Assembly: GCA_024036415.1 (NCBI GenBank)
Contig: JAMWET010000041.1
Location: forward strand, 285,501 to 349,500
Length of the DNA stretch: 64,000 nt
Direction: 5' to 3'
Source: Prochilodus magdalenae
Lineage: Eukaryota; Chordata; Actinopteri; Characiformes; Prochilodontidae
Shown here: positions 47,301-63,740 of the stretch, piece by piece
How positions within the stretch are numbered: the first letter of the stretch is position 1
Layout of the letters: each line of letters opens with the position of its first letter
The notes under the pieces: model-generated
The model's database searches: none
What the model saw: only the letters and a program-made list of their open reading frames with translations
What the model was told of the DNA's origin: nothing
Position numbers and translations under genes: made by a program

Positions 47301-48752
47301 GGAGACACATTGAACACAATGGAGAACATTGAACACACTGGAGAAACACTGAACACACTGGAGAAACACTGAGCACACTGGAGAAACATTGAACACACTG
47401 GAGACACATTGAACATATGGGAGAGACATTGAACACACTGGAGAAACATTGAACACACTGGAGAAACACTGAACACACTGGAGAAACACTGAGCACACCG
47501 GAGAAACATTGAACACACTGGAGAAACACTGAGCACACTGGAGAAACATTGAACATGTTGAAGAAACACTGAACACACTGGAGACACATTGAACACACTG
47601 GAGAAACACTGAACACACGGGAGAAACATTGAACACACTGGAGAAACATTGAACACACTGGAGAATCATTGAACACACTGGAGAAACACTGAACACACTG
47701 GAGACACATTGAACACAATGGAGAAACATTGAACACACTGGAGAAACATTGAACACAATGGAGAAACACTGAACACACTGGAGAAACACTGAACACACTG
47801 GAGACACATTGAACACAATGGAGAACATTGAACACACTGGAGAAACACTGAACACACTGGAGACACATTGAACACAATGGAGAACACTGAACACACTGGA
47901 GAAACACTGAACACAATGGAGACACATTGAACACACTGGAGAAACACTGAACACACTGGAGACACATTGAACACAATGGAGAACACTGAACACACTGGAG
48001 AAACACTGAACACAATGGAGACACATTGAACACAATGAAGAACATTGAACACACTGGAGAAACACTGAACACACTGGAGACACACTGAACACACTGGAGA
48101 AACACTGAACACACTGGAGAAACATTGAACACACTGGAGACACACTGAACACACTGGAGAAACACTGAGCAGACTGGAGAAACACTGAACACACTGGAGA
48201 AACATTGAACACAATGAAGAACATTGAACACACTGGAGAAACACTGAGCACACTGGAGAAACACTGAACACACTGGAGACACATTGAACACAATGGAGAA
48301 CATTGAACACACTGGAGAAACACTGAACACACTGGAGAAACACTGAACACACCGGAGAAACATTGAACACACTGGAGACACATTGAACATATGGGAGAGA
48401 CATTGAACACACTGGAGAAACACTGAACACACTGGAGAAACACTGAACACACTGGAGAAACACTGAACACACTGGAGAAACACTGAGCACACTGGAGAAA
48501 CATTGAACATACTGGAGAAACATTGAACACACTGGAGAATCATTGAACACACTGGAGACACATTGAACATACTGGAGAAACATTGAACATGCTGGAGAAA
48601 CACTGAACACACTGGAGAAACACTGAACACACTGGAGAATCATTGAACACACTGGAGACACATTGAACATACTGGAGAAACATTGAACATGCTGGAGAAA
48701 CACTGAACACACTGGAGAAACACTGAACACACTGGAGAACATTGAGCATATT
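44348..48752. repeat. 20-bp minisatellite array, 4.4 kb
   Basis: About 220 units of GAACACACTGGAGAAACATT occur, with recurrent variants (ACACT for ACATT, AGACAC, AGGAAC, ACAATGG, a 19-bp GAGAACATT form, and CTGAGCAC). Variant blocks recur at long distance. GAGAATCATTG neighbourhoods at about 46.65 and 47.66 kb match over at least 150 bp, and a 100-bp repeat occurs at 48535-48735. The long minus-strand frames rich in Cys, Val, Phe and Ser arise because three units make 60 bases without a stop. Confidence 0.97.
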
Positions 48753-49159
48753 ACAGATTGTGCCAAAGTTATGCCACATTTAATTTTATATGTTATAAAC
48801 GTGTTCCATTAAACTGTATATAAATGATGCACTAAATGTGAAGTGTGAATTAGGGTGTGGAGAGTATATATTAATTTTCACTGGTATTAATGTACTATAT
48901 TTTCCATTCTTGATTTCCATCTGCTAGTCATTATGCTAACATGGTTTTCTTATATGCATAAAGAGCTGTGTTGAACCCCGAACCATTCTGCATCCTGTGG
49001 CACACATTGCACACATTCTTCAAACTCCTGTGTTAGCTTAATCACAAAAGTCAGGTTTAAAATTCTCCATAATTCATACACTGCACATCAGTGTTTAAAA
49101 CTCCTGTTTTAGTTCTATAGTCTTAATAGTTTATGTTCAATCTGCACTAAGTTTGTCTG
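48753..49159. other. Unique-looking gap left of trypsin copy 1
   Basis: AT-rich sequence with no supported gene. Similarity to the flank of trypsin copy 2 begins near 49.16 kb. Confidence 0.5.
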
Positions 49160-49784
49160 ATTAGGTTGATTTAAGAAATTGGAATGGTGCTGCCGTATGT
49201 AAGATGAAGGACAACAAGAACTTGAATATATGAAAAAATATTTCCTTTCCCCCCAAAATTAATATATTATCTTATTATTATATTAACATTAAAACATTGT
49301 GGTTTTATTAAATGCTGTTCCACTATTTTTGTTCATCAAAAATAGTCATTATTCATTAAAAGTTATGTATACTATGGGTAAATATCAAGATAAAACCAGT
49401 GACTTTAATATGAAATATTATTAGTTTTATTTATACACATTTCATATTTTAGCTCATTCCAGTCACTGTTTAAACTGTTCCCTTTTTTTTTTAGTTAAAG
49501 GACTGTCTTAAACAATCATAATCCAAAAACTATTTGGGCAACAACCTTGAAATTCTCCATGTGTTCCGAAGATGAAATAGGAGGAAGTAGAAGAAGTATA
49601 GAATTTCAAGGAGGCTCCGAATGAGTTGGCACGGAATGATTCATCTTATTATCCAGGCTGGAAATCAGGATACATTAGACAGCACTTGTAGAAAGCGTGT
49701 CTAGATTTAAAACTGAATGTAATAAATGAATGTATAACCCCAATAAGTAATAATGTATAACCCCAATAAGTCCATCACGTATTT

Positions 49785-49973
49785 TGTTCAATATGTGACG
49801 GACGTGTGCATGTTATCGTTGTATGGCCTTCATTGGCCATCTGTCCATTCTCAAGCAAGCTAATGATTAATTGGTGGATTAATAATAAAAAAGCAGAGCC
49901 AGTATAAAAGCCCGTAAGAGTGGAGGTTCTAGGCATAGCTTTCAGCTGAGCATTCAGCCGACAGACTCCAATC
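49785..49973 (+). promoter_or_regulatory. Trypsin copy 1 promoter
   Basis: TATAAAAG lies at 49903-49910, about 65-70 bp before the ATG. Upstream is a block nearly identical to that before copy 2: CATCTG E-box at about 49840, then TAATGATTAATTGG. E-boxes and TAAT homeodomain sites near a TATA box are typical of pancreatic acinar genes, but factor binding is inferred. Confidence 0.8.
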
Positions 49974-52900
49974 ATGAAGTACATCATTTTGCTGGCTCTC
50001 TTTGGAGTGGCATGTAAGTTTCCCTCTTCTTACATTTCTATTGCTCCTGTAATATTCTGTATTCGCTCGATTCCTTACTGCTCAACAATGTTCCTCAGAT
50101 ACTGCATTCCCTAAACGCTGATTAATATGCACATACACATGGGACTTCTGTCTGTCCTGATCACTATAATGGAATGACATTCATCGTCCACTTTTTCAGA
50201 CCATATAGGAGGAGCACTTTGTAGTTCTGAAACTATGGATTACAATCCATCTGTTGCTCTGCATGCTTTCAGGATGTTCCTCAGAAAGAGTTCAGGACCC
50301 CCACAGGACCACCACAATGTGGTGGTGCATCGTTCTCAGCACTGCAGTTACCAATGATGTTGCATTAGGGGGAGTGGATCAGACTCAGGCGGGGTTCTGG
50401 AGTGTTTAAACACTGTGTCCACTCAGTGTCCACTCTATTAGACACGCATACCTTGCTGGTCCACCTTGTAGAGGTAAAGTCAGAGACGTTAGCTCATCTG
50501 CTGCACAGTTTGTGCTGGTCATCCTCTAGTCCTTCATCAGTGGTTAGAGGATGCTGCCCATATGATGCTGATGGCTGGATAGTTTTGGTTGGTGGACGAT
50601 TCTCAGTCCAGCAGCACTGCTGTGTCTGATCCACTCACACCAGCACAACACACACTAACACACCACCACCACGTCAGTGTCACTGCAGTGCTGAGAATGA
50701 TCCCCCACCCACATAATACCTGCCCTATGGGGGTCCTAAGGTCAGGGTGAAAGAGCACTGCAGCACTAGAAGGGATGGTATCTATGTTATGGCTGATCAG
50801 TATTTACATATGCTTTCGTCTCTCTCCTACACAGTCACTGCCCCCATTGATGAGGACGATAAGATCGTCGGAGGATATGTGTGCACAAAGAACGGAGTGC
50901 CCTACCAGGCCTCTCTGAACATTGGGTATCACTTTTGCGGAGGCTCCCTGATCAACAGCTTGTGGGTTGTCTCTGCTGCCCATTGCTACCAGTCGTAAGT
51001 AGCCACTGCAGACACAGAGGGAATAAACCCATGACCCTACCAAGCCAGGCCAGGACCATGAAGCGATAGGTCCCTTGGGACTAATGTGTATTTGGGCCTT
51101 TACCTTGCTACACTTACCTTACCAACCTAGGACCATCTAGTTACTGGTCTTTTGGAACAATTTTTGCTTGGGTACACTTAACATGCCGATCCAGACCTCG
51201 CTAAGCTTACCACATTGAGATCGTATTCATTTCTTCTGTATTTGTTTTGAAAAATGAGTAACAGAAAAAAAAAAGAGTTACAACCCTGCAAAAAAAATTA
51301 GCTACTTTGTGCTGGTTAGTACTGGTGGCTCAAAACACAACAAATGACCAGAATTATGAATCAATCAGACATTTGTCAGCAGGGAACTCCTAAGAAATGT
51401 TATCCTCAGTGTATAGTTTCAGTTGTTAGGCCATAAACCAATTGGTTAGGCCAACCAACTTGCTACAACACCACCCTGAGGCAGACCAGTGCTACATCAC
51501 AGGTTGCTTAAGTATACCAGAGACAGAAGCTCACCTGAAGCAGCTAAACAATGACCTTTGCCTGAAACTGTATTTGAGCACCTATGTAACCCCAATGAAC
51601 AGTGTAATCCCATAATATCCAAGACGCTAGTTAAGGGTTCCCTGGACGACCTGACTCTAATTTGATGCTCACTTGTTCATATCTTTGCTTTTCTGACTCA
51701 AACTTTCTCCCTAACCTGCTCCCTGCTCCTTGACCCTTGACCCGCTGGGCCCCCCCACCAAATAAACTCTGTCTTGTCTTTCAATAGCTCTATCCAGGTG
51801 CGTCTGGGTGAGCACAACATCGATGTCAACGAGGGCACTGAGCAGTTCATCTCCTCCTCCAAGGTCATCAGGCACCCCAGTTACAACGGCAACACCCTCG
51901 ACAACGACATCATGCTCATCAAGCTGAGCTCAGCTGCCACCCTGAACAGCTATGTGCGCACCGTGTCCTTGCCCAGCGGCTGTGCCTCTGCTGGTACCTA
52001 TTGTCTGATCTCTGGATGGGGAAACACTCTTAGCAGCGGAAGTAAGTATGCTTGCTTCAAACACCCATAATTAAACCGAGGTCATGTTTATTTACCATCC
52101 ACATCACCTTGGAAACCTGCGAAATTGTCCCAACGAGGGGGGCGATACTTCCCGTGCCTATATAAACAATATATAAATATACCATATAGACGTTAGATAT
52201 AGTTTACTCTCTATGAGATGCATTATTTATCTCGCAATGATGTCAAACAAATAGTTTTTAGGCTGCTGTGAACAATTCTGACTTTCTAGAGCATTTCAAA
52301 TCCAACCTGCACCAAAAGTATTCGCTCGCCCATCCAAATCAGTGAATTCAGGCGTTCCAATCACTTCCATGGCCACAGGTGTATAAAACCAAGCACCTAG
52401 ACATGCAGACTGCTGCTACACACATTAGTGAAAGAACTGGTCGCCCTTTGGAGCTCAGTGAATTCCAGCAAGGCCCAGTGACAGGATGCCACCAGTGTAA
52501 CAGCAGTCCAGTTGTAAAATAAGTGGGATGGCCCATTGCTGCTCTTACATAACTGCACACCAGTGCATACGCAAGGTCCATAAAGACATGGATGAGCAAG
52601 TTTGGTATAAAAGAACTTGACTGGCCTGCACAGAGTGCTGACTTCAACCCGACAGAACACCTTTGCGATAAATTAGAACGGAGACTGCGAGCCAGGCCTA
52701 CTCGTCCAACATCAGTATCTAACCTCACAAACGCACTTCCGGAGGAATGGTAAAAAATTCCCATATACGCATTCCCAAACCATGCGGAAAGCCTTCCCAG
52801 AAGAGCTGAAGCTGTTTTAGCTGTAACTGAATGACTTTCAGACCCTAATGACTGAGTGATGTAGCATCTTTGAAGCAACGTTAAAAAGTTTAAGCACCCC

Positions 52901-53445
52901 TTTAACAAAACCTCATGTGTTCCTAACCAGCAAGCTACCCCTCCACTCTGAGATGCCTGGATGCCCCTATCCTGAGCGACACCGTTTGCAGAAACTCCTA
53001 CCCTGGTGAGATCACCGCCAACATGTTCTGCGCAGGCTTCATTGAGGGTGGCAAGGACTCCTGCCAGGTGAGATGAGAACGTTCAGGTTGTCAGTCATTT
53101 TGACATTATAGCCCAGTTCTTCTTCAAACTCTGAAACAGCCAGACCTCTCGAACCTAAGAAGTAATGTGATATACTGTGGAACAGCTTCTAAGACAATCA
53201 GGTCATTCAGTACAACACTGAAGTACCACTGAAGGAATGCATTCACATTGTCATCGTTTTAGCTCTGACCAACTTTCCTTTTCCGCCCCCTCCAGGGAGA
53301 TTCTGGTGGCCCAGTCGTGTGCAACGGTCAGCTGCAGGGTATTGTTTCCTGGGGTTATGGCTGTGCCCAACCAAACAGGCCCGGTGTCTACACCAAGGTT
53401 TGCAACTACAACTCCTGGATCACCAGCACCATTAACAGCAACTAG
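49974..53445 (+). CDS. Trypsinogen, tandem copy 1
   Basis: Five exons: 49974-50013, 50835-50994, 51788-52041, 52931-53067 and 53296-53445, with GT-AG introns of phases 1, 2, 1 and 0. They give 246 residues. [15 protein letters not shown] is the signal peptide and APIDEDDK the activation peptide cut by enteropeptidase before IVGGY. His63 (AAHC), Asp107 (NDIMLIKL) and Ser200 (GDSGGP) form the catalytic triad. Asp194, six residues before the serine, gives cleavage after Lys/Arg. The calcium loop is [12 protein letters not shown]. Twelve cysteines fit the usual six disulphides. It is a secreted pancreatic digestive protease. AATAAA at 53501-53506 is the poly-A signal. Copy 2 encodes what looks like the same protein. 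I cannot say which fish trypsin class (prss1 or prss59) this is. Confidence 0.96.
50265..50745. mobile_element. Long-TIR MITE fragment in trypsin copy 1 intron 1
   Basis: It has the same blocks as the 22.4-kb element (CCACTCTATTAGACAC, TCCTCTAGTCCTTCATCAGT, CACTGCAGTGCTGAGAATG). It occupies the corresponding intron position in copy 2, so it predates the duplication. Confidence 0.8.
52285..52840. mobile_element. Tc1-like remnant in trypsin copy 1 intron 3
   Basis: The left end CCAAAAGTATTCGCTCGCCC is followed by 5' UTR-like sequence and then, on the plus strand, transposase tail codons (GACTGGCCTGCACAGAG, then CGAGCCAGGCCTACTCG). The right inverted end is missing. It is non-functional. Confidence 0.8.
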
Positions 53446-53894
53446 ATGCTGCCCCTTGTGCTGTCGTTCAGCAGGTTGCAGATCACGTGGAAACAAAATC
53501 AATAAAATTGTTGGCAAAGAAGGAGGAACTGTGTGTCAGTGTTTCATTCAACCCAAGCGTTAAGCACAACTGAACGCTGTATGGAAGAGCAAATGGAGCA
53601 CTAGTTCAGTCATAGGGGAATTCATTAAATGGTTCAGCAGGACTGGAATAAATAAATCTGGCTGTGTCTAAATTAGTTGATTCCAACAATAAACTGAACA
53701 TGGTTAATTGAGTAAATACTTCTTCATACATGGCTGGTTGGTGTTGGATCATTTTTGCCCTTGGTTAATGAGACGGTGATATAAAAATTACTTAGGTTGT
53801 CTTTGTTATATATATGTAATTTATGACTATGAAAAATAAAATTGAAGAAATAAAATATCACCATGCACTAGACAACAAGATGTCAGTATATATA
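53446..53894. other. 3' UTR and downstream flank of trypsin copy 1
   Basis: The poly-A signal is at 53501. Sequence similar to the flank of copy 2 continues for a few hundred bases and resumes near 54.42-54.65 kb beyond an inserted Tc1 fragment. No other gene is present. Confidence 0.6.
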
Positions 53895-54385
53895 CATTGA
53901 GGAAAATAAGTATTTGAACACCCTGCGACTTTGCAAGTTCTCCCACTTAGAAATCATGGAGGGATCTGAAATTTTCATCTTAGGTGCATGTCCACTGTGA
54001 GAGACATAATCTAAAAAAAAATCTGGAAATCACTCTGTATGATTATTTAAATATTTATTTATGTGTTACTGCTGCAAATAAGTATTTGAACTGTGAAAAT
54101 CAATGTTAATATTTGGTACAGTAGCCTTTGTTTGCAGTTACAAAGGTCCTGTAGTTTTTCACCAGGTTTGCACAGCAGCAGCAGGGATTTTGGCCCATTC
54201 CTCCACACAGATCTCCTCCAGATCAGCCAGGTTTCTGGGCTGTCGCTGAGAAACACGGAGTTTGAGCTCCCTCCAAAGATTTTCTATAGGGTTTAGGTCT
54301 GGAGACTGGCTAGGCCACTCCAGAACCTTGATATGCTTCTTACGGAGCCACTCCTTGGTTATCCTGGCTGTGTGCTTTGGGTCAT
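53895..54385 (-). mobile_element. Tc1-like element 3' fragment
   Basis: The end reads GGAAAATAAGTATTTGAACACC, then GCAAGTTCTCCCACTTAG, a known fish Tc1 terminal repeat type. The minus strand then gives the transposase C-terminus: [20 protein letters not shown], then [18 protein letters not shown] and [11 protein letters not shown]. It is truncated at an AT microsatellite. Trypsin copy 2 lacks it at the matching place. Confidence 0.88.
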
Positions 54386-54769
54386 ATATATATATATATA
54401 TATATTTATATTTTATAAATGCTCTGTAATTATTCTCTTCATTTAGGCAGATAGACAGAGGACCAAACACATAGCTAGACTGATAGCAGCCAATACCTGA
54501 TGTTGGATCGATGACAGCTGTATGTGAAACAACACAATGGGTTTCCAAATGTTTTACAAGTCATTTAGTAACAAGACTTCAAAAGCACCTACACAAATAA
54601 TAATACCTAGATAATTACTCCCAGTCCATTTTATCAGCTCCACTTACCATACAGGTGCATCACCCCCTGTTATTTTGCCCACACACTGTGTGGCATTACT
54701 AAACTGAAAGTAAATTGTAATTATAATAAAATAAATATAAAATAAAAAACATAAAAGAATCACAATTTG

Positions 54770-55135
54770 AGTCTGATGAATTCTGGCATTGTCATCTTGG
54801 AAAATGCCCGTGCCATCAATCCAACAATCAATCCACTGATGGCACAACCAGGTGGTACAGTATATTCAGGGAGTCAGCTGACCTCATTCTTTGGGCACAT
54901 AACACTGCTGAACTTGGACCTGACCAACTGCAGCAACCCCAGATCACAGCAATGTCCCCATAAGCTTGTACAGGAGGCACTAGGCATGAGGGGCTCATCA
55001 CTTTAGCTGCCTCTCTTCTTACCCTGATGCACCCATCATTCTGGAACAGGGTAAAACTGGACTCATCAGACCACATGACCTTCTTCCATTTCTCCAGAGT
55101 CCCTGCTATCATCTGCTGGACCATAGTTACTCCTG
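54770..55135 (-). mobile_element. Second Tc1-like transposase fragment
   Basis: The minus strand reads EKWKKVMWSDESSFTLFQND, VIWGCCSWSG and FQDDNARIHQTQIV, the central catalytic blocks of a different Tc1-like family. Both ends are missing and the frame shifts once. Confidence 0.8.
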
Positions 55136-55354
55136 TTCCTCCATCATGTTCACCAGTTTCACTCACATGCCAAATTATATGCTACCGTTTCTTCCCCATT
55201 CATGTACACTAATACTGTTGCACTACCTCTACACCACTGCCTCTACCTCCACACTACTGCTTCTACCTCAACACTACTGCTTCTACCTCAACACTACTGC
55301 CTTATACAGTTTATAAATAGTGTGTAAACTATATATTACAAGTAGGTTGTTTAC

Positions 55355-57210
55355 TGCTTGTATATGGTGTATACTGTGTAGAGTGTATATTGTACAGTGT
55401 CTGTATGTGTTGTGTATATGTGGAGCCAGTGTGTATATAGTGTATACTGTGGAGAGTGTATATTGTACGGTGTCTGTATGTATTGTGTATATGTGTAGTC
55501 AGTGTGTATATGGTGTATACTGTGGAGAGTGTATATTGTACCGTGTCTGTATGTATTGTGTATATGTGGAGTCGTTGTGTATATGGTGTATACTGTGTAG
55601 ACTGTATATTGTACAGTGTCTGTGTGTATTGTGTATATGTGAAGTGGTTGTGTATATAGTGTATACTGTGTAGAGTGTATATTGTACCGTGTCTGTATGT
55701 ATTGTGTATATGTGGAGCCAGTGTGTATATAGTGTATACTGTGTAGAGTGTATATTGTACAGTGTCTGTATGTGTTGTGTATATGTGGAGTCAGTGTGTA
55801 TATGATGTATACTGTGTAGAGTGTATAGTGTACAGTGTGTATATGTTGTGTATATGTGAAGTCAGTGTGTATATGGTGTATACTGTGGAGAGTGTATATT
55901 GTACCGTGTCTGTATGTATTGTGTATATGTGGAGTCGTTGTGTATATGGTGTATACTGTGTAGAGTGTATATTGTACAGTGTCTGTGTGTATTGTGTATA
56001 TGTGAAGTGGTTGTGTATATAGTGTATACTGTGTAGAGTGTATATTGTACAGTGTGTGTATGTATTGTGTATATGTGGAGTCAGTGTATATATGGTGTTT
56101 ACTGTGTAGAGTGTATATTGTACCGTGTCTGTATGTATTGTGTATATGTGGAGTGGTTGTGTATATGGTGTATACTGTGTAGAGTGTATATTGTACAGTG
56201 TCTGTATGTATTGTGTATATGTAGAGTGGTTGTGTATATGGTGTATACTGTGTAGAGTGTATATTGTACAGTGTCTGTATGTATTGTGTATATGTGGAGT
56301 GGTTGTGTATATGGTGTATACTGTGTAGAGTGTATATTGTACAGTGTCTGTGTGTATTGTGTATATGTGGAGTCGTTGTCTATATAGTGTATACTGTGTA
56401 GAGTGTATATTGTACAGTGTCTGTGTGTATTGTGTATATGTGGAGCCAGTGTGTATAAAGTGTATACTGTGGAGAGTGTATAGTGTACAGTGTGTATATG
56501 TTGTGTATATGTGAAGTCAGTGTGTATATGGTGTATACTGTGGAGAGTGTATATTGTACCGTGTCTGTATGTATTGTGTATATGTGGAGCCAGTGTGTAT
56601 ATAGTATATACTGTGGAGAGTGTATATTGTACAGTGTCTGTATGTGTTGTGTATATGTGGAGTCAGTGTGTATATGGTGTATACTGTGTAGAGTGTATAT
56701 TGTACAGTGTCTGTATGTGTTGTGTATATGTGGAGCCAGTGTGTATATAGTGTATACTGTGGAGAGTGTATATTGTACCGTGTCTGTATGTGTTGTGTAT
56801 ATGTGGAGCCAGTGTGTATATAGTGTATACTGTGTAGAGTGTATATTGTACAGTGTCTGTATGTGTTGTGTATATGTGGAGCCAGTGTGTATATAGTGTA
56901 TACTGTGTAGAGTGTATATTGTACCGTGTCTGTATGTGTTGTGTATATGTGGAGTCGTTGTGTATATAGTGTATACTGTGTAGAGTGTATAGTGTACAGT
57001 GTGTATGTATTGTGTATATGTGGAGTCAGTGTGTATATAGTGTATACTGTGTAGAGTGTATATTGTACCGTGTCTGTATGTGTTGTGTATATGTGGAGTC
57101 GTTGTGTATATAGTGTATACTGTGTAGAGTGTATAGTGTACAGTGTGTATGTATTGTGTATATGTGGAGTCAGTGTGTATATAGTGTATACTGTACAGTG
57201 TACAGTGTAA
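55355..57210. repeat. 73-bp minisatellite between the trypsin genes
   Basis: About 25 units of a 73-bp motif occur, each containing TGTGTATATGTGGAGTCAG, GTGTATACTGTGTAGAGTG and TATTGTACAGTGTCTGTAT. The spacing was checked at 55401 and 55474. Unit subtypes (GAAGTGG, GAGTCGT, GAGCCAG) recur in groups. Since 73 is not a multiple of 3, open frames across it are accidental. Confidence 0.95.
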
Positions 57211-57884
57211 TATTCCTTGTGGGTGTCAACATACGTGGCTAATAAACCTAATTCTGAATTTGATATTTTTGCATGTGACTGCATTACTCTCTATCAAGAC
57301 AACACAGAAATGCTGTAGATGATGTAGGACAAAGTCAAATTTTCCTCAGTTAAAGTTTAAGTAGGTTGATATAAGAAATCTGAACAGGGCTGCTGTATGT
57401 AAGATACTACAGAACCACAAGAACCTGAATACATGGAATGGAAAATATTTCCTTTCCCCCAAAAAGCACTATGTAATAAACTATTAAGGTTTATTTGGAA
57501 ACATTGTGGTTTTTAGTAATTACTGTTCCACTATTTCTGTTTATCCTAAATAGTTTATTCAGTAAAACCTATGTATACTATGGGAAAATATGACCATGAA
57601 ACCAGTGGCTAACATTAGTGGAACTATTTGGACGACAGCTTTGAAATTCTGCACGTGTTGGACAAAATCCACAAGGCTCCAAACGAGTTGGCACGGAATG
57701 ATTCATCTTATAATTCAGTCCATAGAATACAGGCTGGAAATCAGGATACATTTGACAGCACTTGTAGAAAGTGTGTCTAGATTTAAAACTGAATGTAATA
57801 AATGAATGTATAACCCCAATAAGTAATAATGTATAACCCCAATAAGTAATAATGTATAACCCCAATAAGTTGCGTATTTGTTTA
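57211..57884. other. Upstream flank of trypsin copy 2
   Basis: From about 57.36 kb the sequence parallels 49.16-49.78 kb upstream of copy 1. A 23-bp unit (TAATAATGTATAACCCCAA type) occurs three times here and twice at copy 1. No gene. Confidence 0.65.
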
Positions 57885-58080
57885 ATATGTGACGGAAGCT
57901 TAACACTGCCGTGTGCGTGTTATCTTGGTATGGCCTTCATTGGCCATCTGTCCATTCTCAAGGAAGCTAATGATTAATTGGTGGATTAATAATAAAAAAG
58001 CAGAGCCAGTATAAAAGCCCGTAAGAGTGGAGGTTCTAGGCATAGCTTTCAGCTGAGCATTCAGCCGACAGACTCCAATC
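57885..58080 (+). promoter_or_regulatory. Trypsin copy 2 promoter
   Basis: TATAAAAG lies at 58010-58017. The upstream block with CATCTG and TAATGATTAATTGG and the 5' UTR are nearly identical to those of copy 1, so both genes are likely expressed in the same cells (inference). Confidence 0.8.
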
Positions 58081-63022
<4,942 letters not shown>

Positions 63023-63377
63023 ATGCTGCCCCTTGTGCTGTCGTTCAGCAGGTTGCAGATCACGTGGAAACAAAATCAATAAAATTGTTGGCAAAGAAGG
63101 AGAAAATATGTGTGTCAGTGTTTCATTCAACCCAAGCGTTAAGCACAACTGAACGCTGTATGGAAGAGCAAATGGAGCACTAGTTCAGTCATAGGGGAAT
63201 TCATTAAATGGTTCAGCAGGACTGGCATTAATAAACATGGCTGTGTCTAAATTAGTTGATTCCAATAATACAGTGAACTTGGTTAAATGAGCAAAGGGGA
63301 TGGGCGGGTGGGTTACTTCTTCATAATTGGCCAGTTGGTGTTGGATTATATTTTTTGCCATGGGCAATGATATAAAA

Positions 63378-63397
63378 AACCCTAACCCTAACCCTAT
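63378..63397. repeat. Short interstitial telomeric motif
   Basis: Three consecutive CCCTAA-type units lie downstream of trypsin copy 2, where copy 1 has no such run. Confidence 0.8.
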
Positions 63398-63544
63398 ATA
63401 AAGGCATATTAACAAAAACAGACCAATATTTATTTGTTAATGATCTGTAATTATTCTCTCTATTCATCTAGGAAGATAGACAGATGACCAGACACATAGC
63501 TAGATTGATATCGGCCCGATACCTGATATAGGATCGACACGTAA

Positions 63545-63740
63545 ACAATCCTAGTCCATTTTATTAGTGCCACTTACCATATAGATGCACTTTACAGTTC
63601 TACAGTTACACACTGTGGTCACATACTTTGTTGTACCACCTTAACACTGGGCCACAGGACCACCACAGGGCAGGTATTATGTGGGTGGTGGATCATTCTC
63701 AGCACTGCAGTGACACTGAGTGGATCAGACACGGTGAGCT
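63545..63740. mobile_element. Terminal fragment of the long-TIR MITE
   Basis: AGTCCATTTTATTAGTGCCA, then ACCATATAGATGCACTT, matches the MITE terminus. Then GTGGGTGGTGGATCATTCTC and CACTGCAGTGACACTGAG match its interior. A short end fragment also occurs downstream of copy 1 at about 54.62-54.68 kb. Confidence 0.75.

Noticed and set aside
44348..48752. CRISPR-like direct repeats
   Set aside because: There are no unique spacers; units abut directly. The genome is eukaryotic.
44278..48779. Many long minus-strand open frames (up to 923 codons) as a Cys-rich protein family
   Set aside because: All are read-throughs of a stop-free 20-bp repeat in several frames at once, with no leader, splice sites or non-repeat domain. 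Kept only as a repeat and a low-interest question.
50804..51043. Minus-strand open frames over trypsin exons 2, 3 and 5
   Set aside because: They are shadows of the trypsin coding strand and have no independent support.
55320..57284. Tyr/Val/Cys-rich open frames on plus and Thr/Tyr-rich frame on minus
   Set aside because: The 73-bp unit changes frame each time, and the frames are accidental products of a minisatellite.
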